DNA of 64,000 nt from contig JAFOBG010000021.1 of NCBI GenBank assembly GCA_017381935.1, positions 36,257 to 100,256 on the forward strand, written 5' to 3'. Shown in pieces: positions 9,096 to 17,009 of this stretch; positions within the stretch are counted from its first letter, which is position 1; every line of letters starts with the position of its first letter. The notes below the pieces were generated by a model. The model did not search any database and had not been told where the DNA came from. It saw only the letters and a list, made by a program, of their open reading frames with translations. Source of the stretch: Alistipes sp. (GTDB taxonomy: Bacteria; Bacteroidota; Bacteroidia; Bacteroidales; Rikenellaceae). The translations under genes were made by a program, and so were the position numbers.

Positions 9096-10565
9096 ATGAA
9101 GAAATATAACTTTTTAGCCTTTGATTTGGGCGCAACCAGCGGCAGAACACTTCTCGGCACTCTATGTAATGGCAAAATTGAAACAAAAGAGCTTACCCGT
9201 TTCCCAAATGCCATTGTGGAGGTTAATGGAAAATTCTATTGGAACCTACTCTCCCTCTATCTGAGCATCTTAGATGGTCTAAAGGAGTGTGCTCGTCAGG
9301 GCATTGAGGTTTGCTCTGTAGGTATCGACACGTGGGGTGTTGATGTTGTGCCAATTGGCAAGGATGGCTCTATCTTGGGCATGCCTCGAGCATACAGAGA
9401 CCCATATACAGATGGTATGCCGGAGCGTTTCTTTGAGATAGTTTCTCGTGATACAGTCTATAATGCAACAGGTATTCAGGTGATGAACTTCAACACCCTC
9501 TACCAGATATACGCCGCCGTAAAGGAGGGCTACACCCCTATCATGGAGGCAGAGCATCTGCTCTTTATTCCCGATGCACTATCGTATATGCTTACAGGCA
9601 AGTACTTCTGCGAATATACTATCGCCTCAACCTCACAAATTCTCAACCCTCGCACCGCAACATGGGAACTGTCCCTACTTGAGGCTGCAGGCGTTAAGAG
9701 CAACTTACTTTTAGAGCCTCAGGCTCCTGGTTGTGTCATCGGGCCTCTGAGAGATGCTATTGCAAGCTCAACCCGCATCGGCAAGGTAGATGTTGTCGCC
9801 GTTGCAGGCCATGATACAGCCTCAGCAGTAGTGGCAGTACCTGCCAATAACGAGCGTTTTGCATATCTATCATCGGGCACTTGGTCGCTGATGGGTATCG
9901 AGACCGCTGAGCCGATAATTTCAGAGCAGTCATTTAAGCACAACTTTACAAATGAGGGTGGTGTATATGGCACTACACGCTTTTTAAAGAATATATGCGG
10001 CATGTGGATATTGGAGCAGTGCCGCAAGGAGTGGGAGAGTGTTGGCAAGCACTACTCATACACCGATATTGTCAGCATGGCAGACTCAGCAGAGCCATTT
10101 GTAAGCTTTATCAACCCTGATGACCAATCTTTTGCCAACCCTAAATCTATGCTTGCAGCAATTGAGCAGTTCTGCATCCGTACAGGTCAGAGTGTTCCTA
10201 CAAGCGATGCTCAGATAGTCCGCACCATCTTTGAGAGCCTTGCCCTCAGATATAGAGAGGTGCTGGAGATGTTAGAGAGCATGGCTCCATTTGCAATCGA
10301 CACACTTCACATCATAGGCGGCGGCTCGAAGAACCCTCTACTCAATCAATATACCGCCTCCGCTATTGGCAAGAGGGTTATTGCAGGCCCTTCAGAGGCA
10401 ACAGCTATCGGTAATGTTATGATGCAGGCTATGGCGGCAGGTGTGGTCAGTTCTCTATCAGAGGCTCGACAGATTATCTGCACCTCAATAGAGACCGAGC
10501 AGTTCACTCCTCAAAATAGCGACGAGTGGCAAAGAGCATACAAGAGATTTCAAACCTTAAAATAG
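9096..10565 (+). CDS. rhaB: L-rhamnulokinase
   Basis: A FGGY-family sugar kinase of 489 residues that phosphorylates L-rhamnulose to L-rhamnulose-1-phosphate with ATP. FDLGATSGRTLLG (9-21) is the first phosphate loop, VGIDTWGVDVV (about 75-85) is typical of rhamnulokinase rather than xylulokinase, and VAGHDTASAVV and LHIIGGGSKNPLLN are the adenosine-binding motifs. I start at the ATG at 9096; a TTG three codons upstream (9087) is less likely. The rhaA start follows 8 bases after the stop, so the two are co-transcribed. The product is cleaved by the aldolase encoded at 15044-17008. Confidence 0.93.
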   Translation: MKKYNFLAFDLGATSGRTLLGTLCNGKIETKELTRFPNAIVEVNGKFYWNLLSLYLSILDGLKECARQGIEVCSVGIDTWGVDVVPIGKDGSILGMPRAYRDPYTDGMPERFFEIVSRDTVYNATGIQVMNFNTLYQIYAAVKEGYTPIMEAEHLLFIPDALSYMLTGKYFCEYTIASTSQILNPRTATWELSLLEAAGVKSNLLLEPQAPGCVIGPLRDAIASSTRIGKVDVVAVAGHDTASAVVAVPANNERFAYLSSGTWSLMGIETAEPIISEQSFKHNFTNEGGVYGTTRFLKNICGMWILEQCRKEWESVGKHYSYTDIVSMADSAEPFVSFINPDDQSFANPKSMLAAIEQFCIRTGQSVPTSDAQIVRTIFESLALRYREVLEMLESMAPFAIDTLHIIGGGSKNPLLNQYTASAIGKRVIAGPSEATAIGNVMMQAMAAGVVSSLSEARQIICTSIETEQFTPQNSDEWQRAYKRFQTLK

Positions 10566-10572
10566 TACTATT

Positions 10573-11823
10573 ATGGACCAATCAAAGATTAAACAGAGTT
10601 ACGAGATTGCCGTTGAGCGTTATGCCGAGTTTGGTATCGACGTGGAAAAAGTATTGGAGACTCTACAATCTGTAGAGATATCTATGCACTGCTGGCAGGC
10701 TGATGATGTTAGCGGTTTTGAGTCAACAGGAGAGCTGACAGGCGGTATTCAGGCAACGGGCAACTATCCGGGCAAGGCTCGCAATATTGACGAGTTGCGT
10801 GCTGACATCCTTAAGGCGTCATCACTCATCCCAGGACGTCAGCGCCTCAACCTGCATGAGATATATGGCGACTTTGGAGGTCAGTTTGTAGATCGAGACC
10901 AAGTTGAGCCAAAGCACTTCGAGAGCTGGATTGAGTGGGGTCTGGAGCATGGCATAAAGCTCGACTTCAACACAACATCTTTCTCTCACCCTAAGTCTGG
11001 CGACCTCTCGCTTTCAAATCCCGATAAGGCTATTCGCAACTTCTGGATTGAGCACTCAAAAAGATGTCGTGCCATTGCTGAAGAGATGGGACGTCGTCAA
11101 AACGACCCTTGTATTATGAACTTATGGGTACATGACGGTAGTAAGGATATCACTGTAAATCGCCTTAAGTATCGAGAGCTGCTCAAGGACTCTTTGGATC
11201 AGATTTTCGCTCAGAAGTACAACAACATGAAAGATTGTGTCGAGTCGAAGGTGTTCGGTATCGGTCTTGAGAGCTACACTGTAGGCTCTAACGACTTCTA
11301 TATCGGTTACGGAGCGCAGAACAATAAGATTGTAACCCTCGATACAGGCCACTTCCACCCAACTGAAAGCGTAGCCGACAAGCTATCTTCACTCCTACTC
11401 TTCGTTCCTGAGGTTATGCTTCATGTAAGCCGCCCTGTACGCTGGGATTCTGACCACGTAACAATTATGAACGACGAGACTATGGACCTCTGCAAAGAGA
11501 TTGTACGCTGCAACGCTCTTGACCGCGTTCATATAGGCCTTGACTACTTCGACGCCTCTATCAACCGTATCGGAGCATACGTTATCGGTACTCGTGCAAC
11601 TCAGAAATGTCTGTTGCAGGCCCTGCTTGAACCACTTACTCAACTGAGAGAGTATGAAGCAAACGGACAAGGCTTTGAGCGTTTAGCACTCCTTGAGGAG
11701 AGCAAAAACCTGCCTTGGAACGCCGTTTGGGATATGTATTGTTTACGCAACAACGTTCCTGTAGGTCAATCGTTTATTGCCGATGTTCAGCAGTATGAGC
11801 GTGATGTAACGTCAAAACGATAA
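10573..11823 (+). CDS. rhaA: L-rhamnose isomerase
   Basis: 416 residues, the normal length for this metal-dependent TIM-barrel isomerase, which converts L-rhamnose to L-rhamnulose. VEISMHCWQADDVSGFE near the N-terminus is a strong family hallmark. Metal-site regions LDTGHFHPTES and RPVRWDSDHV are present. It is the second gene of the rhaBA operon, followed by a stem-loop terminator at 11846-11876. No rhamnose permease is found in the window; uptake must be encoded elsewhere or use another carrier. Confidence 0.95.
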   Translation: MDQSKIKQSYEIAVERYAEFGIDVEKVLETLQSVEISMHCWQADDVSGFESTGELTGGIQATGNYPGKARNIDELRADILKASSLIPGRQRLNLHEIYGDFGGQFVDRDQVEPKHFESWIEWGLEHGIKLDFNTTSFSHPKSGDLSLSNPDKAIRNFWIEHSKRCRAIAEEMGRRQNDPCIMNLWVHDGSKDITVNRLKYRELLKDSLDQIFAQKYNNMKDCVESKVFGIGLESYTVGSNDFYIGYGAQNNKIVTLDTGHFHPTESVADKLSSLLLFVPEVMLHVSRPVRWDSDHVTIMNDETMDLCKEIVRCNALDRVHIGLDYFDASINRIGAYVIGTRATQKCLLQALLEPLTQLREYEANGQGFERLALLEESKNLPWNAVWDMYCLRNNVPVGQSFIADVQQYERDVTSKR

Positions 11824-11845
11824 GTCTCTAATATACAAATATGTA

Positions 11846-11876
11846 GGGTCGGCTAAATTTTAGTCGGCCCCTTTTT
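11846..11876 (+). terminator. rhaBA terminator
   Basis: GGGTCGGCTAA / TTAGTCGGCCC stem (two G-T wobbles) followed by CTTTTT, 22 bases after the rhaA stop. Confidence 0.8.
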
Positions 11877-11905
11877 GTTAAATCTCAAATTATTTGTTAC
11901 TTTTG
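11874..11905 (+). promoter_or_regulatory. Bacteroidota-type promoter for the 12036 gene
   Basis: TTTG (11874-11877), 20-base spacer, TACTTTTG (11898-11905) matching TAnnTTTG. The -33 element overlaps the T-tail of the rhaA terminator. It is followed by a 5' leader of about 125 bases before the ATG at 12036. Confidence 0.55.
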
Positions 11906-12035
11906 TAAATATTGACAAAATCAAATAATTATGAGGCATCATAAATAGTTACTCTGCAGCAAATATTGGGGGTTCAGCATTGGATAACCATCTCACAGAT
12001 ACAGACTTTTATTAAAACTACTATTACATACTTTT

Positions 12036-13427
12036 ATGAAGAGACTTTTTTTCGTCATCCCGATACTATTTGTAACAACAGTTGTTCTAACTATCTTAGG
12101 GCTGTTTTTTGGAACTACATATCAGCGTTTTTTCTATGGCGATGCCACAACCGATATTGAGCCTATAGAGATAACACTCAAGCAGAAAACGCCACTCTAC
12201 ACCAATATTTCGGGCAAAGAGCATGTCATGCTTAAGGCCGGCACACGCCTTAAAATTACAGCTTACCACTGCAAGGATAAAGACCGTTTACTACTTGCTG
12301 AGACCTTAGATGGTCGTCGAGGTATTATTGACAGCTACTTCGAGCCTCTCGACTTAAAGTATGGCTATGACTACAAAGATGGCTTCTATAAGATGCCTGC
12401 ATGGCAGTTTTATGAGGAGTGCATCGGCAAAACATTCGAGGAGTTTGACGGCAAGTATCGCAGAGCCGTCTTTGTTCCTAAAAACCCTGCAAAGGCCTCA
12501 AGTGTTACTATACCTATGCCTTTTGCAATACGCATGTCTCCAGATTGGAAGGTCTATGAGCCGCAAGTGGTATATACCAACGGTGTGGCAACAAATATTG
12601 AATACAAGCGTATTCACGGAGGCAACTCTCTTATTCTCAAACTATTACCAGCCACAGAATGGTTAATCGAAAAGCCTTTCGTGCAGCGAATTATCTCCAG
12701 CCCGCAGTTTGTAGCAAGTCAAGACCTGCACAAAAATAAGTTCCTACACTACCTATCCTACCCTATCCGTTGGTTAGGCAGTATTCTATATCTCTGCTTT
12801 TTAGCCACACTCCCTGTATTTGCACTTGTATTGCTGATGTTGCTTATACCTATATTTAGAGTATTCAACAATACAATCATGCGATTAATCCTCATTGCCA
12901 CATCTGTTACAAGCTCCTACTTATGGTGGCTTATCGCCATGATGGAGGGTTACTCTTGGTGGTATGCTTGGGTTTCACTTATATTCAACCTCGGCATAGG
13001 TATTGCTGTAAGTATCCTGATTATCAAATGTCGTTGCGAAAAGTGTAGGCATATAACCATTATCTCTCGTATCGACTCTAAATATCTCTCAAGCCACACC
13101 CGCATCTATGAGGAGACTATAAAAAGAGATTTTGTAACTCGCCATAAGGAGAAGGGCATTAAGGTTACAGAGGAGTATCTTGGCGACAGGCTTGTTGACC
13201 GCACTAAGAAGGAGGTTCCTATTATTAATGAGTCTGGCGGTGTTCATATCGACACCTATGACTTGAAGTACCGTGTAGATAGCTACCGCAACAAGTACCA
13301 ATGTGCACATTGCGGCCATATCTCCGAAAAAGAGGAGGAGGAAGAGACTCTACTCTCCAGAACTCAAACAGGCCACAAGACAGTTGTCAACTATACAGAC
13401 CACCTTACTGAGGATAAAAGTAGATAG
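12036..13427 (+). CDS. Membrane protein with SH3-like segment and C-terminal CxxC pairs
   Basis: 463 residues, no family recognised with confidence. Residues 1-25 form an N-terminal membrane helix. Residues about 48-110 look like a bacterial SH3-type fold (LKQKTPLYTN, then LKAGTRLKITAY and GRRGIIDSYFEPL). Three or four membrane helices lie at about 248-335. The C-terminal cytoplasmic tail carries two separated cysteine pairs (CEKC around 335 and CAHC around 425) that could form a split zinc ribbon. The tail ends in a run of acidic residues. The gene is monocistronic, with its own promoter and a shared terminator at 13441-13473. Function unknown. Confidence 0.7.
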   Translation: MKRLFFVIPILFVTTVVLTILGLFFGTTYQRFFYGDATTDIEPIEITLKQKTPLYTNISGKEHVMLKAGTRLKITAYHCKDKDRLLLAETLDGRRGIIDSYFEPLDLKYGYDYKDGFYKMPAWQFYEECIGKTFEEFDGKYRRAVFVPKNPAKASSVTIPMPFAIRMSPDWKVYEPQVVYTNGVATNIEYKRIHGGNSLILKLLPATEWLIEKPFVQRIISSPQFVASQDLHKNKFLHYLSYPIRWLGSILYLCFLATLPVFALVLLMLLIPIFRVFNNTIMRLILIATSVTSSYLWWLIAMMEGYSWWYAWVSLIFNLGIGIAVSILIIKCRCEKCRHITIISRIDSKYLSSHTRIYEETIKRDFVTRHKEKGIKVTEEYLGDRLVDRTKKEVPIINESGGVHIDTYDLKYRVDSYRNKYQCAHCGHISEKEEEEETLLSRTQTGHKTVVNYTDHLTEDKSR

Positions 13428-13440
13428 TTTGCTTCCAACT

Positions 13441-13473
13441 AAAAACAGCCCGTTTTTGACGGGCTGTTTTTAT
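13441..13473. terminator. Bidirectional terminator
   Basis: AACAGCCCGT / ACGGGCTGTT stem with A-tract and T-tract flanks, between the 12036 gene (+) and the broken DUF5020 gene (-). Confidence 0.85.
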
Positions 13474-13486
13474 CATATTTTTTATC

Positions 13487-14140
13487 TTAGAAACTCCATT
13501 TGAGAGCCAAAGTTGGTACAAAGTAGAAACCCTTAGCCACAAAGTTATTAGACAACTCTAACTCTGTACCCACGCTGAGGTTAAACTTCTCACAACCCTT
13601 GATTTTGTTAAGATTTACCCAGAGCTGAGACTCAAGCAGCAGAATGTGCGATGTTCCCTACCATGCACGCCACTCACGCCAGAAGTCAATAAATCCTGAG
13701 AATGAGCACCAGCCACTTGCGAAGTTGACACCCCATACACCTGTAATTTGGTAGTTATGCACCTGGCTTGCGCCCTTGTCATTTACAGTATGAGGAATAT
13801 ACTTATACATTACAGACAAAGACCACGTCTTGCTAAAGTCTTTTGAGTGGCCGGAGTATGTTGCACCGGCTAACCAACTATTATTAAATGAGCCGGCTGC
13901 CTTACTCATACCTCCGTTATACTCAACATGGACAGAGAGCCAATTCAATTTACTCTGCTGCCAAAAACAGAGTTTACGGCTAATCTCCCAATAGGCACCC
14001 TTAACACCTGTCGAATAGTCTAAATCGACAAAGAAGAAGGTGCTTCCAAATGAGTCAGGACGAAACATCTCTACAGTAGTAGTCAACTGAGGACGGCCAT
14101 AGGAGAGCTCACTTTTGCCCAGCTCCTTATACAGGCTATT
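13487..14140 (-). pseudogene. Broken DUF5020-family outer-membrane protein gene
   Basis: The frame encodes the C-terminal four fifths of a DUF5020 (Tsx-like beta-barrel) protein: LSYGRPQLTTTVEMFRPDS, then STFFFVDLDY, and a final strand FVPTLALKWSF. Two lesions are visible. First, no start codon or signal peptide precedes the homologous part; going upstream the frame runs into a stop near 14180 without an ATG. Second, an in-frame TAG at 13658-13660 interrupts it after DFWREWRAW, while the reading continues in the same frame for 56 more codons to TAA at 13487. Many neighbouring genes end in TAG, so recoding is unlikely. The truncated 5' end lies about 100 bases from the start of the tRNA-Glu gene. 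Confidence 0.75.
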
Positions 14141-14193
14141 TTTGCAGTTTTTCGCAGATATTTTAAGATTTTTGCATTTTTTTTGCTAAAAAG

Positions 14194-14224
14194 TTTGGAG
14201 AATAAAAAATTTTGCCTACCTTTG
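14194..14224 (+). promoter_or_regulatory. tRNA-Glu promoter
   Basis: TTTG (14194-14197), 19-base spacer, TACCTTTG (14217-14224). This is a perfect match to the Bacteroidota consensus, 20 bases upstream of the tRNA. Confidence 0.85.
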
Positions 14225-14243
14225 CACTCGCAATAAGACCAAT

Positions 14244-14315
14244 GGTGGATTCATCTAAGGGCTAGGATACGTGCCTCTCACGCACGACATAGGGGTTCGA
14301 ATCCCCTATCCACTA
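14244..14315 (+). tRNA. tRNA-Glu (anticodon CTC)
   Basis: A complete cloverleaf of 72 bases. Acceptor stem GGTGGAT / ATCCACT, anticodon stem CGTGC / GCACG with loop CTCTCAC (anticodon CTC), and T-arm GGGGTTCGAATCCCC. CCA is not encoded. It is followed directly by a terminator hairpin, so it is a single tRNA transcript. Confidence 0.95.
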
Positions 14316-14317
14316 CA

Positions 14318-14344
14318 AAAGGCGCTGATTATCAGCGCCTTTCT
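14318..14344 (+). terminator. tRNA-Glu terminator
   Basis: AAAGGCGCTGA / TCAGCGCCTTT hairpin with a three-base loop, starting three bases after the tRNA. Confidence 0.85.
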
Positions 14345-14400
14345 TATTTTGCAGCCATTTTACAGCCTACTTTCGGGGCTTATTGGTCGGCTTATTGGGC

Positions 14401-15018
14401 TTATTGTTCATAGTACATGGCAAGCCACCTTTCTATCTCCTCTACAAAATGATTGACAGTTGGTATATGAGGCAGAAGCGGTTTTAGGTTTCTAACCGTA
14501 CTATGGACCGATTTTACACCCTTCCCTCGCAACGATTCATCACCTCGCAAGGCATTATTAAGCATCTGTAAATCAGAGTCAAAGAGCAATGTCCCATGAA
14601 AGAGCACACGTCCTCGGCTGACCATGCTTGCACTGCCTGAAATCTTCTCTCCCTCTACCGTTATCTGGCCACGGTTTCCTTCAAGAGCATCCACACCCAT
14701 CTGTTTAAGGGTCCAGACAATAGGCTGAGTATAGTCTCTATCTAACGGATTAGAGCCTGCATCACAGATAATGGCATAGTTTAAATTTCCGCCATCATGA
14801 TAGACCGCCCCACCACCCGATAGTCGGCGAACAACCTCAATACCCGACTTCTGGCAATAATTACAATCGACCTCCGCCTCGACTATTTGATTACGGCCCA
14901 CAACAACAGTTCGGTCATTTATATAGAGCAAAACGACCTGCTCCGACCCTAAGAGCAGTTGTTGCTCCAGGGCCAGATTTTCTGTCGCTTTTCGGCTATT
15001 GCTAAAGAGGATTTTCAT
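14401..15018 (-). CDS. lplA: Lipoate--protein ligase (short form)
   Basis: 205 residues of the biotin/lipoate ligase fold. RRLSGGGAVYHDGGNLNYA (64-82) is the lipoyl-adenylate binding loop, GEKISGSA (Lys125) holds the catalytic lysine, and HGTLLFDSD follows. The usual C-terminal accessory domain of E. coli LplA is absent, as in many short ligases; a separate partner protein could exist elsewhere. It attaches lipoate or octanoate to the E2 lysine. It is last in the operon E2-E3-E1-aldolase-lplA, which fits maturation of the E2 encoded at 20903-22231. Confidence 0.88.
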   Translation of the reverse strand: MKILFSNSRKATENLALEQQLLLGSEQVVLLYINDRTVVVGRNQIVEAEVDCNYCQKSGIEVVRRLSGGGAVYHDGGNLNYAIICDAGSNPLDRDYTQPIVWTLKQMGVDALEGNRGQITVEGEKISGSASMVSRGRVLFHGTLLFDSDLQMLNNALRGDESLRGKGVKSVHSTVRNLKPLLPHIPTVNHFVEEIERWLAMYYEQ

Positions 15019-15043
15019 TGAAAAGAAACCGACTTAATCAGTT

Positions 15044-17008
15044 CTAATTAAGCATTACCTGACCTCCTGTAATAGGCAACGCCTGACCCGTCTCGCAGGT
15101 CTGCTCAATAAGGTAAAGTACAGCCTTAGACACATCCTCAGGAGCACATCCTTTACGCATCGGAGACTGAGCCAAGTAGTACTCTCTTACATCCTCAACC
15201 GTCTTAGCACCAGGCACTTTACCTGCATTGAGGAACTGCACAAAAAGTCCATCTACAGGGTCGCTCCACAACGGTCCATCGTAGTAGTTTCCAGGGCATA
15301 TCGAGTTGACCTTAATACGATACGGAGCAAGTTCAAGGGCAAATGACTGAGTAAGCCCTATACCACCAAATTTACTACCTGCATAGGCAAAATTGGCCTT
15401 CGAACCACGCAATCCACTCTTAGAGTTAATCTGTATTATATCGCCCCAATTATCCTCTCTGTATCTATTCTGCAACTTCATCACACGACTGACTGCTTGA
15501 ACAGAGAGAAAGTAGGCTTTATAGTTCACTTTTGCTATCAAATCGAAGTTTTCGACACTCATCGTCTCAAGGTCTCCTGCACGTGCTATACCTGCATTGC
15601 TAACAAACACATCAACTCCGCCAAAGGCACATATCGTACTATCAATAAGTCTGTTAAGGCTCTGAACATCAGTAATATCGCACTTAACAAACAGCGCTCT
15701 GTTTGCTTTCGCAGATGCATTTAGCTCGGATACAGTCTGCTCTCCCGTACACTCATTCAAATCGGCAACAACGATATTTGCGCCTTGTTCGATAAGAGAC
15801 TTTGCCACACCCTTTCCAAAGCCTTGAGCAGCGCCTGTAATAATAAATATCTTATTTGCCACACGTCCCACATTGAGAGCCTTCATATTTGGGCGATGGG
15901 ACTCCCAATTATCGACAAAAACAATCTGCTCAGGGGTCATCGAATGCTCTCCACCAAAGGATTGGGCAAGATAGCTAATCTTCATCATATCGGTATATAC
16001 ATCCTCAACAATGGCACAATCCTTTGCATTTTCGCCAATAGAGATAAGGCCGACCCCTTTTATCAAAATAACCTTAGGGCAATATCCATTTTGAGCCTTA
16101 TATGCAGCTATCTTACTCTCAGCCTCACTAAGTATCTGTTCTATGCTTTGAGCCGAAATATAGAGATATTTTGACCTGCAGTAGATTATTGAATCCGGAG
16201 AGAACGGGTTGGCCACCTTTGCAAAGTGCTCCTCATCTTGTGCAAACCACTCCACAAGTGGATTATTTATGACTCTAAGTGTCTTTATATCATCCCCTTG
16301 GCTTACTATCATCCTTATAGCCGGCACAATCTCTGAGAGATTGTGGCAAATCTGAGATTCACCCTCAGGTAGAGGCATTACAATATGGTTCTCTATTGTA
16401 GAAAACAGCTCCTCGTAAACACGCTCTATCTCTTCTACTGTATCAGCCCCGACAAATACGCCATGATTTTGCAACATAATCGCCTTCGGCTCTCGTTGAT
16501 ACTCTGCCCAATACTCTTCAACAGCTATGGCAACCCTCTTAAAGAGGGCGTAGCCAGGGTCAGAATATGGTACATAGAGCACGCTATCCCCAAAAAGAAG
16601 TGCAGTCTGGCGTTCCACATCCCTGCTCGACATAAGGCCATTGATCATAGTCGGGTGCAGATGCACCACAAAGCGGGCGCTGATTATATTATGCAGCAAG
16701 GTCTCTACAGACGGCTTACGGCCTTGCGATACACATGCAGCCAAAAGGTCTGCCGAAGCCTGAGCCTCTCGCTCTAAAGCCTTATCACTATACTGCTTTG
16801 TCGAGATTTCATTTAGTCTCTGCCTATCAAGCACCGCAAAGCCCTCCTCAGTAATAGTTCCCAAAGAGTACCCACTTGCCTTGACATAGAGTCTGTCTTC
16901 GGTTTTAAACGAGGTATTACCACCTCCCGCTATCACATAACGGCTATCTCTGCCATACTTTCGTGAAATAGCTACAAGTTGCTCTAAACCAGTCATATCT
17001 ACACTCAT
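15044..17008 (-). CDS. rhaEW: Bifunctional rhamnulose-1-phosphate aldolase / short-chain dehydrogenase
   Basis: 654 residues in two domains. The N-terminal half is a class II aldolase: GGGNTSFK near 30, zinc-site HLHP near 110 and QNHGVFV near 180. The C-terminal half from about residue 390 is an SDR: GAAQGFGKG glycine motif, NAGIARAG, and YAGSKFGG supplying the catalytic YxxxK. The RhaEW family splits L-rhamnulose-1-phosphate into dihydroxyacetone phosphate and L-lactaldehyde, then oxidises the aldehyde to L-lactate. I start at the ATG at 17008, one base after the E1 stop; a GTG at 17029 would overlap E1. It completes the rhaBA pathway found 4 kb away on the other strand. Confidence 0.88.
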   Translation of the reverse strand: MSVDMTGLEQLVAISRKYGRDSRYVIAGGGNTSFKTEDRLYVKASGYSLGTITEEGFAVLDRQRLNEISTKQYSDKALEREAQASADLLAACVSQGRKPSVETLLHNIISARFVVHLHPTMINGLMSSRDVERQTALLFGDSVLYVPYSDPGYALFKRVAIAVEEYWAEYQREPKAIMLQNHGVFVGADTVEEIERVYEELFSTIENHIVMPLPEGESQICHNLSEIVPAIRMIVSQGDDIKTLRVINNPLVEWFAQDEEHFAKVANPFSPDSIIYCRSKYLYISAQSIEQILSEAESKIAAYKAQNGYCPKVILIKGVGLISIGENAKDCAIVEDVYTDMMKISYLAQSFGGEHSMTPEQIVFVDNWESHRPNMKALNVGRVANKIFIITGAAQGFGKGVAKSLIEQGANIVVADLNECTGEQTVSELNASAKANRALFVKCDITDVQSLNRLIDSTICAFGGVDVFVSNAGIARAGDLETMSVENFDLIAKVNYKAYFLSVQAVSRVMKLQNRYREDNWGDIIQINSKSGLRGSKANFAYAGSKFGGIGLTQSFALELAPYRIKVNSICPGNYYDGPLWSDPVDGLFVQFLNAGKVPGAKTVEDVREYYLAQSPMRKGCAPEDVSKAVLYLIEQTCETGQALPITGGQVMLN

Positions 17009-17009
17009 G

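Noticed and set aside
13658-13660. Recoded TAG (amber read-through or pyrrolysine) in the DUF5020 gene
   Set aside because: Neighbouring genes such as the SusD-like and Omp28-like ones end in TAG, and the gene has also lost its 5' end, so simple decay is more likely.
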